A DNA stretch of 64,000 nucleotides, from contig NC_030855.1 in assembly GCF_000208745.1 (NCBI RefSeq), forward strand, positions 22,845,748-22,909,747, written 5' to 3'. The notes beneath the pieces are model-generated. The model had not been told where the DNA came from and did not search any database. It was given only the letters and a program-made list of their open reading frames with translations. Shown piece by piece: positions 9,753-22,452 of the stretch. Source of the DNA: Theobroma cacao. Its lineage: Eukaryota; Streptophyta; Magnoliopsida; Malvales; Malvaceae. How positions within the stretch are numbered: position 1 is the first letter of the stretch; each line of letters starts with the position of its first letter. The position numbers and the translations under genes are program-made.

Positions 9753-12421
9753 ATGACGGAGGCAAGACGATTGAAAGGTCACAAGGCCACTGCCACGTGC
9801 TGTATCTCCTCACGTGACAGGCCTGGCCTCGTCGCCACTTCTGCCGAAGTAACCCACTCTCTTCTTCTTCTTCTTCTTCTTAACCTTCTGTTTACCTTCC
9901 ATTTTTAATTTTTACCGAAGCTTTTATTTGTTTTGGAATATAAAAAATTAAATTTAAATTTAGGATGGTTGCGTTTGTTGGTTTGATATGCGTTGCAAAG
10001 ATGTACAATTTGTCATGGAAGTTAGCAATGAACCAATTTCATCCCTATGCTTCAACTCAGGTCAGTTTCGATCATTTCTTTTTCTATTTATTCAATATTT
10101 TTGTCTTAATTCATTATCTAACTAAATTTTCTTCTAATATAATTTTCATCGGAATTGATGTAGGAAATGAAAATGTCATCTATGTTTCCACGGGAAAGGA
10201 GGTCAAGTGCTTTGATGTGCATATGGTAATTTTATTTTCCTTTGACTACCTTTGTTTTCATTACATCTAAATTTACTTCACAGTTAACAGCATTGTTCCT
10301 TTATAGTTATCAGAGAACTCGTGGAAGCCTTTGGAGAGTTATAACTATAATAAAGAGGAGATAAATCAGGTAAAAGATTATAGAGAAACAAAGTTTTAAA
10401 TGCGTTATGCTTTACTCGGCTTTAGTTTATGAAGTGAATATTTCTAATGTAAAGCTTGTTTTCTATGTCTATGCAGGTTACTTGTAATTCTAAATCATCT
10501 TTCCTAGCATCAGCGGATGATGGTGGTGAGATTAAGGTATTCAAACTTAATTAGTTTAGTCATCTGTTTAATGTTAGTATTTAAATTATTACTCAACATT
10601 AATGGTAGTATGTCTTTCATGAAGAATTTATATAGTTGGGGTTTTTTTTTTTTTTTTTCAGAATGTTAGACATAATGAATGAATCTATAATGTCTGCATG
10701 CATATATTAGTACTTTTAGTATGATGCATCAATTTTAGCGGTTTAATCATGCATGGTGATCTATGTGGCAGATCATTGACATCCGTCAACAATGTGTATT
10801 CAAGACATTGAGAAATGGCCACACAAATGTATCCTTACTCTTTAAGGCACTTGCCATTTTGTATTGTCCTTCAGCATATAATGGTATGAATGTCCTCGTG
10901 GTTTCTCAGCAAAATTTCCTGTCTCTATATTTGGTATTTCAACATATTTGTACTCAAAACTTTTAGTATCTTGTTTTTTGGTTAAATAAATGCGTTTTTG
11001 ACTTCTAGAAAATCTTCTTTCAACTCTCTTTTTATGGCAAGACTTTTAAAGACTTCTTATCACCATGATCTTGAGTGGGAAGATCATGGTGAGATGGTTT
11101 GCTACTAGCTTTAGTCTTTAACCTTTTTTATATCTTTCTTACCTTAACATATCATAGATCTGCAGCAGTGTCCAATTCATTCCCTGGAGACCTTGGGAAG
11201 GTAATTCTTTAAGTTCTTATAGTACTCTTTTAAATCTTTTTCCTAACTACATTTGTGTGTAACGCATATAAACTCTACTCTAATTTTATTGGTGTAAACT
11301 TTTCTCTTAGCTGTCCATTATTATCATTCTATTTGAATGTCACTGGCAGCATTGATATCGTGTTTTTACTCCATTTTGTTTGATTTATTTAATTAAGTCA
11401 TGCATCAAATTGAGGATAGCTTTTACAATATTATATTTCATTTTGGGGAAATTTGACAGTCATTACTGGAGGTCTTGATATAAAGCTTATCACATGGGAC
11501 TTCTCAAAAGGGCGCCCATCCAAAATTGTGGATCTTGGTATGTATGTCTTAAACTCTTAGTCTGATTGTTTTATGGAGCTTCTTCAAATATTTAATTAGA
11601 CGTGTAAGATCTACGACATTTGCATAATATTATTGACAATAAACTGGAGGTGATGCATCTTTACTAAATAATAATGATTTGATCCCCCTTATGGTTATTC
11701 TAAACTGATATAAGACTAGTGCATGTACTGATTCGTTATTTGGATTTTTCTGCCTTCACTGCAGGCCTGCCTGACATGAGCAGTGCTAGTGAAGCTGGAC
11801 AATGTTTCAATCCTGCTTTTGTTCACTCAATAAAAGTTCCAGATGTTGATATGTTGGACAAATTAGGCAAGATATGTGTTGTGGCCAGGGGTGATGGTGT
11901 TATTGATGTGATTGATATGGAATCAGAGCTTGCATCCATCAGGCCTAAAAGTTCCACAAAATCTCGAACAGGAATTCATTCAGCGTCAAAATGTAGTCTT
12001 CCAGCTGAAGGTGGAGTTGCTGATGAATATGGAAGAAAATGGTTTCATTTGGATTACTCTATAGGTGGACATACAGCCGCTGCATCTTGTGTGGCATTTT
12101 CTTTGTTTGGAGAGAGGGGGAAGTTCCTAGTATCAGGTGGAAATGACAAGTTAGTCAAGGTATGGGATTGCTCCAGGTGTCTTGATCCAGGGCAGACTGG
12201 TAACAATGAGCTTCTACATTTGAACATCAATTTGAGCAAAAAGGTCAGTTTTAATGCTACTTTTTCTGTATGCTTCATTCTCTCATCATATTTATTCAAA
12301 GCTTTTCATCTTTAGCCTCTCTCTTTGTCAGGTTAATTGGCTTTGTACAACTCCAGCCGAATCAGATAACCTTGTTGTCTGTGACACAACTAAGGTAGTG
12401 AAGGTCTACACTGTTTCATAG
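9753..12421 (+). CDS. WD40-repeat protein, WDR53-like, 374 aa
   Basis: Ten exons, all GT..AG, phases closing exactly: 9753-9848, 9964-10060, 10164-10225, 10307-10369, 10477-10536, 10772-10828, 11158-11200, 11460-11537, 11765-12243, 12332-12421. The start MTEARRLKGHKATATCC is a typical first WD40 blade with GH. Later blades show DGCVCWFDMR, VKCFDVHM, ADDGGEIKIIDIRQ, GGLDIKLITWDFSKGRP and GGNDKLVKVWDC. The long exon 9 carries a Ser-rich insertion before the sixth or seventh blade. The family forms a beta-propeller scaffold; in animals WDR53-type proteins are DDB1-CUL4 adaptors, and no plant role is known to me. The likely Arabidopsis match, from memory, is At5g45760, which sits beside an RLP as here. 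Confidence 0.92.
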
Positions 12422-13811
12422 ATCAAAGCTGTGGAGCCATTGACGTTATTAATTGACTTCCCTGGAGAGCTTGGCTTGTTTTTGGTGCATGAGGTTGTCT
12501 TTTATCATTTTCGGAGGATGTTGTTGTTGATCCAAGATCAGCTTGGCATAGATAGCACCAATCAACCAGGGAAAACAGCCTCGCTGCCCTTCATCAACCT
12601 ACACCTCAATTAAGAGGATACTTTTCTTAACATTTTGACCACTTGCAGTTCTAAATTGTTTAATCCGGGAAATAGTTGCTTCTAGTGGGTATATCCTTGT
12701 TGAAGAAAATAGAATGAGATGAATAATCTCGATGGTATCTGTTACCTCGGAGATTTAAACTTGATAACCTGAAGCACTCTTTTCACTATAACTAGCATTG
12801 AATTAGAAGTCATTAGTTGGTGACTAGAATTAAAGGCACTAGCCATCTAGAAGCGTAGTGCACTTCTTACCTACCCTCAAAAGGACAAAAATTATCAAGT
12901 AATTGTTAAAATGAAACAAACAGGAACATGATAAATAAAGCTTCAAAGAACCACATAAATATAATATGATATCTCAAATTTTACATTTGATATAAATTTG
13001 ATTGATAAGATCTATATAAAAATTTAAGTCTATTATTATTAATAATTTGAATTTAAACTTTTGAGAGTCACATAATTTAAATCTGAAAAATTACTGGATG
13101 GGCAAGAGGATGGATTCACTCCCACCTTTTGTCCAAGCTATGAAGCTGGTTTGGCCTAATTATTGGTACATGTTAATTTGGTATCATCTCACACCCATCA
13201 GACTCATTGTCTTGTTATGTCACTTTGTAATCCAGCTGAACAGTGTTTATTCGCCTCTTCTTCTAATTTCTTAGCTTTGCTGTACAAATTTTAGTAATTA
13301 TCTTACTAGATAAACTTTCATAAGTGATCAAGTTCTGATATTCCAAATCCAGGGGAGAGTAAACAAACAGTAAAATATTCCCTTAAATTGAATTGAATAA
13401 TGTGTATTGTTTATGGTTGCACAGTGGCAGACTTGTATGCTAGGCTGGTTAGTTAAAAGATGTACCTTGCCCACCCGAAAGCTTCCTTAAGCTTCCCGCA
13501 AATATTCAAAAATCTTTTTCTCTTAGACCAGAAAAAATGTAGACGTTGCTTCTCACATTTCTCACTCTCTTTTTCTCTGCAAATACATGACACCAACAAC
13601 CCAACCTCCATACTCTACCAACCGCCCATCCCTCAACCTCTCTTCACCCTCTCACAAGGACCAGCATACCCTAGCTTTTTTTGGAGGCTTTTACGTATAA
13701 AAAAGAAACAACAGACTCAAAGCATTGAGAGAAGTACAGAGGGAGACCCATTGGCCAGTGTATTGTAGCATTGGGTTTCTCATCAGGGAAGAAGGGAAGA
13801 CAAGTTTTGAG
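12422..13811. other. WD40 3' UTR and CESA8 promoter region
   Basis: No exon is seen. The last 350 bases are pyrimidine-rich and end in a TATA box (13696) and a leader of about 85 bases. ACCAACC at 13617-13623 and the reverse-complement form AGTTGGT near 12814 fit the secondary-wall MYB element consensus ACC(A/T)A(A/C)(T/C). Such short motifs occur by chance, so this is only a hint. Confidence 0.45.
13696..13705 (+). promoter_or_regulatory. Candidate TATA box of CESA8
   Basis: TATAAAAAAG starting at 13696. A start of transcription about 30 bases downstream would give a leader of roughly 85 bases before the ATG at 13812. The best plant TATA match in the near upstream region. Confidence 0.5.
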
Positions 13812-16800
13812 ATGATGGAATCCGGGGCTCCTGTTTGCCACACCTGTGGTGAGCATGTGGGGTTGAATGCCAATGGAGAAGCCTTCGTGGCTTGCCATGA
13901 GTGCAATTTCCCCATTTGCAAGACTTGCTTTGAGTATGAGCTCAAGGAAGGTCGAAAAGTTTGCTTGCGTTGTGGTGCTCCATTTGATGGTATGTTTTTT
14001 TATTATTTCTTGATAGTTTCTGTTTTGATTCTTGGGGTCATTGATAAATCCTTGTGATTAAAAATGGTTTTGATGCTTGGGGTCATTGATATCCTTTAAT
14101 ATAGATATCAACTTCATATGTTTTCCGAATGCTTGTTTGATTCCCATGAAAAGAAAAAGATCGGAAAGGAATAAATCGCTTAAATATGAGCAGTTAAGGG
14201 TAGTTACTGAAAGATCATTGAAGATTCTTCACTCATTTGTATCATAGATGTCTACTTTCCCCAACACAGAATATAAAGAATGTTATAGTCTGATTATCTT
14301 GCTCTCATGAGTTCATATTTTGAGCTGATTGCCCGACTGTCAACTCCTCAGAAAACCTGCTGGATGACGCTGAAAAGGCCTCCGGCGACCGATCCACAAT
14401 GGCTAAACACCTGAACAATTCTCAGGTACTGTTTTTGCTTCCTTTGAAAGGTTTTTTTAAGTCAATACTAAATCTAGCTGGAAAAGTAAACTACTGATTA
14501 CAAAAGTCTAAAGGAAATTCAACTAGAACTTCAAGTTATCATATACAGTTAGTAACGGTTGATATTTCCTGGGTACTTAAGTGTAAGGATTCTGAGAGCT
14601 TTTGATATTCATCTTGATTTATGTCCAGGATGTTGGAATTCATGCAAGACATATCAGCAGTGTGTCCACGGTGGATAGTGGTATGCGATATCACTTTCTT
14701 CCATAATATTTGATTGCTCTTGTCAATTTTTCTTAACAAAAAATTTTCAATTCTAAATGTCTCGTCTTATGTTTTCATGAAGAAATGACCGAAGACAATG
14801 GAAATCCGATTTGGAAGAACAGGGTGGAAAGTTGGAAAGAAAAGAAGAACAAGAAGAAAAAGAGTTCAACAACTAAGGTTGAAAAAGAGGCTCAAGTTCC
14901 ACCTGAGCAACAGATGGAAGACAAACCGTGAGTATTTAATTAGAAAGCCTTGATTGATTTTCGGTTGTTAAAGCAATTTCATGAGAAAATTCTATTTAAG
15001 TGATGTTTTGTTTATGACGTTTTCACCAACCACATCTTAACAGCTTTATGTGCTTGAACCGTATTAGATTAGCTTAGATTTTAAAAGAAGTAATGTTAAA
15101 GTATTACCAATATGAAATATTTGCTTTTGCAGGGCAGCGGATGCTTCTCAGCCCCTCTCGACTATAATTCCAATACCGAAAAGCAGGCTTTCACCGTACA
15201 GAACTGTGATTGTTATGCGATTGGTCATTCTGGGTCTTTTCTTCCATTACCGAGTAACAAATCCTGTTCACAGTGCTTTTCCTCTGTGGCTCACTTCAGT
15301 CATATGCGAAATCTGGTTTGCCTTTTCCTGGGTGTTGGATCAGTTTCCTAAGTGGTATCCTATTAACAGGGAAACATACATTGACAGGCTATCTGCAAGG
15401 TACAAATCCATGAATCAAGACTTTCAGACATACCACTAAATTTGCTAATAGCATAAGCTATTCCCTACAATTAGTTGTTTCAGCTGATTGATTATCATAA
15501 ATATGTAAACCAACTTTGCCTCTTCAACTAGAATTAACAGTTCGTCACTAAGCTTGTCACTTCTACATTTATTAGTAAAATACTGTTTTTAAGACTCTGC
15601 TGAGGTAACTGTTTTTAAGACTCTGTTCCTACAAATCATAGAAAAGGACCTTTTGATCTGTGAATATGTATCTCAGATGGATGGTTTTTTCAATACCATG
15701 GCAGGTATGAAAGAGAAGGTGAACCTTCTGAGCTTGCGGCTGTGGACTTCTTCGTGAGTACAGTGGATCCGTTGAAAGAACCTCCATTGATCACTGCCAA
15801 TACTGTGCTTTCCATCCTTGCCCTGGACTACCCTGTGGATAAGGTCTCTTGCTATGTATCTGATGATGGGGCTGCCATGCTGACATTTGAATCTCTTGTA
15901 GAAACAGCTGACTTTGCTAGAAAGTGGGTTCCATTCTGCAAAAAGTTTTCCATTGAACCACGGGCACCCGAGTTTTACTTCTCGCAGAAAATTGATTACT
16001 TGAAGGATAAAGTGCAGCCTTCTTTCGTAAAAGAACGTAGAGCCATGAAAGTAAGTGCCTCAAGCTTTCTTTAGCTACATTTCTTGAATATTCATACCCC
16101 TTTGATATTGGAAGTTTTTGGCTATCTAAACTTCCTTTCAATTTGGTCACAGAGAGATTATGAAGAGTTCAAAATTCGAATTAATGCTTTAGTTGCGAAG
16201 GCTCAGAAAACACCTGAGGAAGGATGGACAATGCAAGATGGAACTCCTTGGCCAGGAAATAACACGCGTGACCACCCTGGCATGATTCAAGTTTTCCTTG
16301 GATATAGTGGTGCCCGTGACATTGAAGGAAATGAACTTCCACGACTGGTTTATGTCTCTAGAGAGAAGAGACCTGGCTACCAACACCACAAAAAAGCTGG
16401 TGCTGAAAATGCTTTGGTGCGTATACATTATAGTACAAAACCAGCTTTCATAACAACACTTATATATTCTCTTTGAACTAACAGTGAATTGCTTCTTACA
16501 GATTAGGGTGTCTGCAGTTCTAACAAATGCTCCCTTCATCCTCAATCTTGATTGTGACCACTACGTTAACAATAGCAAGGCAGTTCGGGAAGCTATGTGC
16601 TTCCTGATGGACCCACAAGTTGGTCGAGATGTATGCTATGTGCAGTTTCCTCAAAGATTTGATGGCATAGATAGGAGTGATCGATATGCCAATCGCAACA
16701 CAGTCTTCTTTGATGTAAGATTAAAGCTAAATTAATTTTCTGCTTGATTAAAATGCTTGTGACAGTTTTAAGTTGTGGTTGCATTATAACAGAAGCCTAT

Positions 16801-18848
16801 TGAGTTCTGACAATTCTTCCAAATTCCAACTTCAGGTTAACATGAAAGGCCTCGATGGAATTCAAGGACCAGTTTATGTGGGAACAGGTTGCGTTTTCAA
16901 TAGGCAAGCACTTTATGGCTATGGACCTCCTTCAATGCCAAGCTTACCCAGGTCCTCTTCCTCATCCTGCTCATGGTGTGGCTGCTGCTCATGTTGTTGC
17001 CCCGGCAAGAAGGCTCCGAAAGATCCATCAGAGCTTTACCGGGATGCAAAACGGGAAGAACTTGATGCTGCCATCTTCAACCTTAGGGAGATAGACAGTA
17101 AGTCTTAATCTTTGAGGCAAATTAAGCTAGACTTGTAGTTTACAGAGCTTTTGAATTATTGACATATCTCTGTTCTTGTTTCTGCAGATTATGATGAGTA
17201 CGAAAGATCAATGCTGATTTCTCAGATGAGCTTTGAGAAAACTTTTGGCTTATCTACTGTCTTCATTGAATCTACACTAATGGAGAATGGAGGAGTGGCT
17301 GAATCTGCCAACCCTTCCACACTAATCAAGGAAGCAATTCATGTCATTAGCTGTGGCTATGAAGAGAAGACTGAATGGGGAAAAGAGGTTAGAATCTTGA
17401 TTCTTGTTTATCATATGAGACTTAAAATGCTGTTAATTTTAAAGTATAAGGAGGTAAAAGGAACCAATTTCTATGAATAAATTTCGGTTTGTCCTGCCTA
17501 CAAGATCTCAATGGAGCCAACTCTGTTGCCAAATTTGATTTCAATGCTATTAACTTCTGATCACTTTTTTAGCAAAACCATCTCAGTATGGTCTCATTCT
17601 AAATTAACCTCCCTAGCTTAATATCTATATTGACCCTTCTTGCTTTCCTCCATAGAGACCTTGAACTGCTTTGACTTTAGTCTGCTCTTATGTTTGACAT
17701 GTACTAAATACTTTGGTCCAAGTCATACTTGTTTCATCCTTGCATGACAACGTTAAAACTTTCTACTATTTGGGTGCTCAGATTGGATGGATATACGGTT
17801 CAGTCACTGAGGATATCTTAACTGGTTTCAAAATGCACTGCCGAGGATGGAGGTCAATCTACTGCATGCCCTTAAGGCCTGCATTCAAAGGATCTGCACC
17901 CATCAATCTGTCTGATCGGTTGCACCAGGTTCTTCGATGGGCTCTTGGATCGGTGGAAATTTTCCTGAGCAGGCACTGCCCTTTATGGTATGGATTTGGA
18001 GGTGGCCGTCTTAAATGGCTTCAAAGACTGGCATATGTCAACACCATTGTCTATCCATTTACATCACTTCCTCTCGTTGCTTACTGTTCACTGCCAGCAA
18101 TCTGTCTTCTCACAGGAAAATTTATCATACCAACGGTAATTATCTTGTACCATAACTATTTATCACAATAAATTTTAGTGCTGGTTATTCCTGTATCCTC
18201 AGCAAGTTTTCAAGACCATAATGGCTTACTGTGCTTCACATTTTCTAATTTGATGATTAGCTCTCAAACCTAGCAAGCGTTCTGTTTCTGGGGCTTTTCC
18301 TTTCCATTATTGTGACTGCCGTGCTTGAGCTCCGATGGAGTGGTGTCAGCATCGAGGAGTTGTGGCGTAATGAGCAGTTTTGGGTCATTGGAGGTGTTTC
18401 AGCCCATCTCTTTGCCGTCTTCCAAGGTTTCCTGAAGATGCTGGCAGGTATAGACACCAACTTTACTGTCACTGCCAAAGCAGCTGATGACGCAGATTTT
18501 GGTGAGCTCTACATTGTCAAATGGACAACACTTTTGATACCCCCAACAACACTTCTCATTGTCAACATGGTTGGTGTTGTTGCTGGATTCTCCGATGCAC
18601 TCAACAAAGGATATGAGGCTTGGGGGCCACTTTTTGGCAAAGTGTTCTTTTCCTTCTGGGTGATCCTCCATCTCTATCCATTCCTCAAAGGTCTCATGGG
18701 TCGCCAAAACAGAACTCCCACCATAGTTGTTCTATGGTCAGTGCTGTTGGCTTCTGTCTTCTCTCTTGTTTGGGTCCGTATCAACCCATTTGTGAACACC
18801 GCTAATAGCTCAACCGTGTCCCAGAGCTGCATTTCCATTGATTGCTGA
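13812..18848 (+). CDS. CESA8: Cellulose synthase A catalytic subunit 8 (secondary wall), 980 aa
   Basis: Twelve exons: 13812-13989, 14352-14425, 14629-14680, 14783-14927, 15133-15399, 15705-16050, 16153-16416, 16502-16714, 16836-17097, 17188-17387, 17782-18135, 18261-18848. Makes beta-1,4-glucan from UDP-glucose in the plasma-membrane rosette complex with CESA4 and CESA7 during xylem and fibre wall thickening. Visible: N-terminal RING-type zinc finger with eight Cys (9, 12, 28, 31, 36, 39, 51, 54); two N-terminal membrane segments; catalytic Asp in SDDG (about 292-293), DCD (459-461) and TED (676-678); QVLRW (716-720); C-terminal membrane helices; end SISIDC. The MMES start and [11 protein letters not shown] region mark the CESA8/cotton CesA1 clade. 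A Cys-rich stretch (558-568, seven Cys) sits in the class-specific region. No frame damage. Confidence 0.98.
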
Positions 18849-21117
18849 GTTAGAGTAATTGCAATTCTTTGAATTCAAGACTTTTGGGATGTTATTATGG
18901 TAATATTACCACCTGTCAAAATGGAATTGCAGTAACTGGACTGCAAATATGTCTATTGACTAGGTTTTGAACTGTTTGTACCTATCTTCTCTTCAGTGTG
19001 TAAGTTCTCGAGCAATGCTGTGAGATATATCAATGTGAAGATAGGTATTACTATTTCCCAACAACTGTTGAAACCATTGAAAGAAAAATGAATGGAATGT
19101 TTGTCCATTTTCTATGATTTGTTTCAAATCTCACGGATGGCTTTGCATTCATTTCATTGAAGTGACCTGATATGAACTATTAGTCAACATAGGGTACCTG
19201 TCCCAAAAGTTTTCCTCTATCTTCCATTGAAAATACCGTATCCAGACAGAAGCAAAAATTGGAGGACATTACGGTGCCCTTTGTATCTTTGTTTGTTACG
19301 AGAGCCATAACCATGCATGGGAATTGATTGCCCTAAAACACGTTAGCTAATATGTCCCTTTCGTTCTGAAAGAAGACTTAGCCACCGCCCTCCAGCTGCT
19401 CAACGAGGAGAGAAAACATAGGTATGAGACAGGGAATTCAGTCTCCAACGGTCACATGACTACCTGTCCTAAAAAGTTAACCTTTTGTTTCACCACTGAA
19501 ATTGTGGTCCTCATAGAAACAAAGAAAAGAGACAACCACAAGGTGAAAGGGTCGATGCGGGCCAAGGGAGAACAGAGTGACCCTGATCGTCAATCACAAA
19601 CTATAAAGCAAAGGGGGCACTGGCTCTGCACCCATCACATAAATCTTCCCAGGCTAAAGCCTACTGGTAACCTTGAGGGAACAAAAGATAAATCTAACAA
19701 ATTCATTGCGAAGGTAACAAAATTCTAATCCAAATTTTATCAGAATTAGCCTGCTTTCACTTAAAAAGATCTTTTCTCCAAAAAAAAAAAAACGGTGTGA
19801 TTGATTACACCACCTGCAATTTTTGTGCACAGCTGGCAATGATAGTTAGCACTCATTGCCAGTTGCCATCATCTTGTACTCTCTGCCTAATATCTTGTAG
19901 CACAAATTTCTCCAAGGGAGAAAACGTTTTGTGGTGAGGAAATTCCAGGGTTTAATATGAGGAGAATCCCACAAAACCAAACAATGTTGGGCTCGGAAAA
20001 CCACAGTGACTTCCCTAGCAAATCGGGAAATCTTAGCTTTCGGCTTGCCAGCAAAGAAAAATTTTCGGAAACGAAATGGAGAGGAAACCAAGATCCCGAG
20101 GCATACATGATTGATCATGTGTGCGTCTCCAACAAGTTACATCAAATTTCTAGTGTAAATATAAAGAAAAGAATCCCCGGGTGTGTAATGATAACACCCA
20201 GATTTCTAAAAGAGCAAAAGAACTTTTTTATTCTAATTTTGCTTTTTATAGTTAATTATCCTTAAAACACTAGTAGAAAAACTAAGCTTTAATTCAAGTT
20301 CTTAATAAGTTGTTTGGGAAAAAAAAAAGAAAAATCAAAGTGGAACTAAGATTAGGAGACAGTTGTCTGTTCATCAATTTCAAGTACTCTAAAAAGGTTA
20401 AGTCCTTGGCAATTAAGGGTCGGTTTCATTTTCAGTCTCTTCTTTATAAGGAGAAAAAGGTTGGACTAATGGAAAGGGGAGGAAAGTAGCTGGAAGCCAC
20501 GCAAGTCCAGCTGAAAAAATATTTGAAGGTTTTTAGTGTTTAAATTACCTTGTAATAAACTTAAACTCATCTTTTGACCCCTAGTGTTGTTTTTGTTACC
20601 TATAAATAACGGAAAACCTCAGATTTGCCCCCTTTTGTGTATCTTAGGAACCCTGTGGGCCTTTGATTACTCTGTATTTGACATTGCTAACCTCATCATG
20701 GAAATTAATGTTAAGTGAGAGTCATAACTTCCAAGTTTCCATTTTTTGCTCTTCTGATCTTCATGCAAAAATTAATGTCAATGTGTCTTTCTCTCTTTTA
20801 TCTTGATTTTGAGGGAATATTGAAAAATGTTTTTCAATTGAAAAATGGTCCTATACAATTTTAAAATTGTGTTATCAGCATCTTAGAAATAGAGGCATGT
20901 GAAGTAGCAGTAAATTGTGGTGCAGTTGTGTAAATAACATCAAAATCCAAGACCATAAACTCTTGACCAACTGTCAAACCCCACCCAAATCCAACTTCTC
21001 CCTCCTTGTTCCCCTGTTCTGTCTCTTCCTCTCACTTCTCACTTCTCACTTCTCACTTCTCACTTCACTTCCAACTTCACTTAACTTGCTCTCTCTCTCT
21101 CTCTCTCTCTCTCCACC
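18849..21117. other. Intergenic region CESA8 - RLP
   Basis: Starts with the CESA8 3' UTR and ends with the pyrimidine-rich leader of the RLP gene. The middle (about 19400-20250) has several medium open frames on both strands, but none resembles a known family, and I see no splice-consistent gene. No RNA gene is seen. Confidence 0.6.
21032..21113 (+). repeat. CACTTCT repeats followed by (CT)n in the RLP leader
   Basis: About five tandem copies of CACTTCT (21032-21068), then a (CT)12 run (21089-21113) ending five bases before the start codon at 21118. Pyrimidine repeats are common in plant 5' leaders and core promoters (Y patch), and may set the start region here. Confidence 0.8.
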
Positions 21118-22452
21118 ATGAAACCACTACCACCACCGCCGTTCGTCCTCTTTCACCTCTTCCTCTTATGCACCGCCTCCTCCGCCGCCACCACTGTTAA
21201 TGCTACCAAACCAGCCACCCCCACAACCCCTACACTCTCCCCTACTCCCTCTCCCACATCCTCCCCAACTCCACCCACCACCACAACTCCCTCTTCCTCC
21301 CGCTCAACTCTAGATCCCAAACAGATAGAAGCACTCCAATCCCTCGACATCCCCACCACAAGAGACCCTTGCATCCAACCTTCCCCTCACAACGCCACCA
21401 TCTGTGACAGCTCCAAGCCCTTCCGCCACCTCATCTCCCTCCACCTCTCCAACTGCTCCACGGACCTTTCCCTCTCCTTCACAGCTCTCAAGTCCCTATC
21501 TTCCCTCCGCTCTCTATCCTTCACCAACTGCCACGCTTCCCCCATCCGTTTCCCTTCCGATCTCTCTCTCTCCCTCACTTCCTTCTCCTGCATTCGCTCT
21601 CTCCGTCGCCTCTCCGGGGTCTGGCTCTCACGTTTCGTTAACCTCACTGATCTCACAGTTTCCTATACTCCAGTTAACACCAGCGGCCTTTATGTAATCA
21701 TTGGAAACATGCATAAGCTGAAGACAGTCACCATTTCTCATGCTAATCTTACAGGCTATCTTCCAAGGCACGTGCATCTGAATCTGACTCATGTTGATTT
21801 ATCTGATAACAAGCTCAAAGGAAGGATACCAACTTCCCTTACACTTCTTGAAGATCTTGAGTACTTGAATCTTTCTTCAAATGGGCTAAATGGAGAGATT
21901 CCCACTGAGTTTGGTGACTTGATATCGTTAAAGAATCTATCTTTGGCTTCCAATTCGTTTTCTGGGCCAATCCCAGATTCCATGTCAGCTATTCCAGGTT
22001 TGGTTCATGTTGATCTGAGTAATAACCAGCTGAATGGGACTGTTCCGAGGTTTTTCACAGAATTGAAAGGGTTGAAAGTCTTGAATCTTGAGAACAATGA
22101 GTTGCATGGGGTTTTGCCTTTCAATGCTAGTTTTATAAAGAGATTGGCTGTTTTCAAGGTTGGTGGGAATGACAATTTGTGTTACAATCATTCTGTTTTG
22201 TCATCAAAAATGAAGCTTGGAATTGCTCCCTGTGATAAGCATGGGTTGCCGCTGTCTCCCCCGCCTTCTAAGGAGTCTTCTGGAGATAGTGAAAATGACT
22301 CTTCAGATTATGATGATGATGGAGATGATTCAAGTGAAAAGAAGGAGCACCATCACGGGCCAAGTAAGGTTGTTCTTGGTGTTGCAATTGGGCTTTCTTC
22401 AATAGTTTTCCTTATTGTTTTCTTGATTCTTCTCTCAAAATGGTGTGGTTGA
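21118..22452 (+). CDS. RLP51: LRR receptor-like protein (RLP51/SNC2 - RLP55 type), 444 aa
   Basis: Intronless. In order: signal peptide (about 1-24), a Ser/Thr/Pro-rich linker (25-60), a cap region with Cys pairs (DPC..ATIC, about 82-97), about nine LRRs of the LxxLxLxxNxLxGxIP type (best at 220-345), a juxtamembrane tail with Asp/Ser-rich and His-rich parts, one transmembrane helix (about 416-438) and a very short cytosolic end, SKWCG. No kinase domain. The helix contains GVAIG, a GxxxG motif; from memory a GxxxG change activates Arabidopsis SNC2. Family members are plasma-membrane immune receptors that need co-receptors. Placement beside CESA8 and DOT4 argues for RLP51 (At4g18760), while the nearby WD40 gene argues for RLP55 (At5g45770). 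It may be the shared ortholog of both. Confidence 0.9.
   Translation: MKPLPPPPFVLFHLFLLCTASSAATTVNATKPATPTTPTLSPTPSPTSSPTPPTTTTPSSSRSTLDPKQIEALQSLDIPTTRDPCIQPSPHNATICDSSKPFRHLISLHLSNCSTDLSLSFTALKSLSSLRSLSFTNCHASPIRFPSDLSLSLTSFSCIRSLRRLSGVWLSRFVNLTDLTVSYTPVNTSGLYVIIGNMHKLKTVTISHANLTGYLPRHVHLNLTHVDLSDNKLKGRIPTSLTLLEDLEYLNLSSNGLNGEIPTEFGDLISLKNLSLASNSFSGPIPDSMSAIPGLVHVDLSNNQLNGTVPRFFTELKGLKVLNLENNELHGVLPFNASFIKRLAVFKVGGNDNLCYNHSVLSSKMKLGIAPCDKHGLPLSPPPSKESSGDSENDSSDYDDDGDDSSEKKEHHHGPSKVVLGVAIGLSSIVFLIVFLILLSKWCG

Noticed and set aside
9790..9820. Two CACGTG G-box hexamers.
   Set aside because: They fall inside coding exon 1 of the WD40 gene, where codon use explains them.
13460..13768. 102-codon open frame just upstream of CESA8.
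   Set aside because: Pyrimidine-rich promoter sequence without family resemblance; it runs across the TATA box into the leader.
19456..20265. Cluster of medium open frames on both strands between CESA8 and the RLP.
   Set aside because: Frames overlap on opposite strands, show no conserved motif and have no splice sites joining them into a gene.
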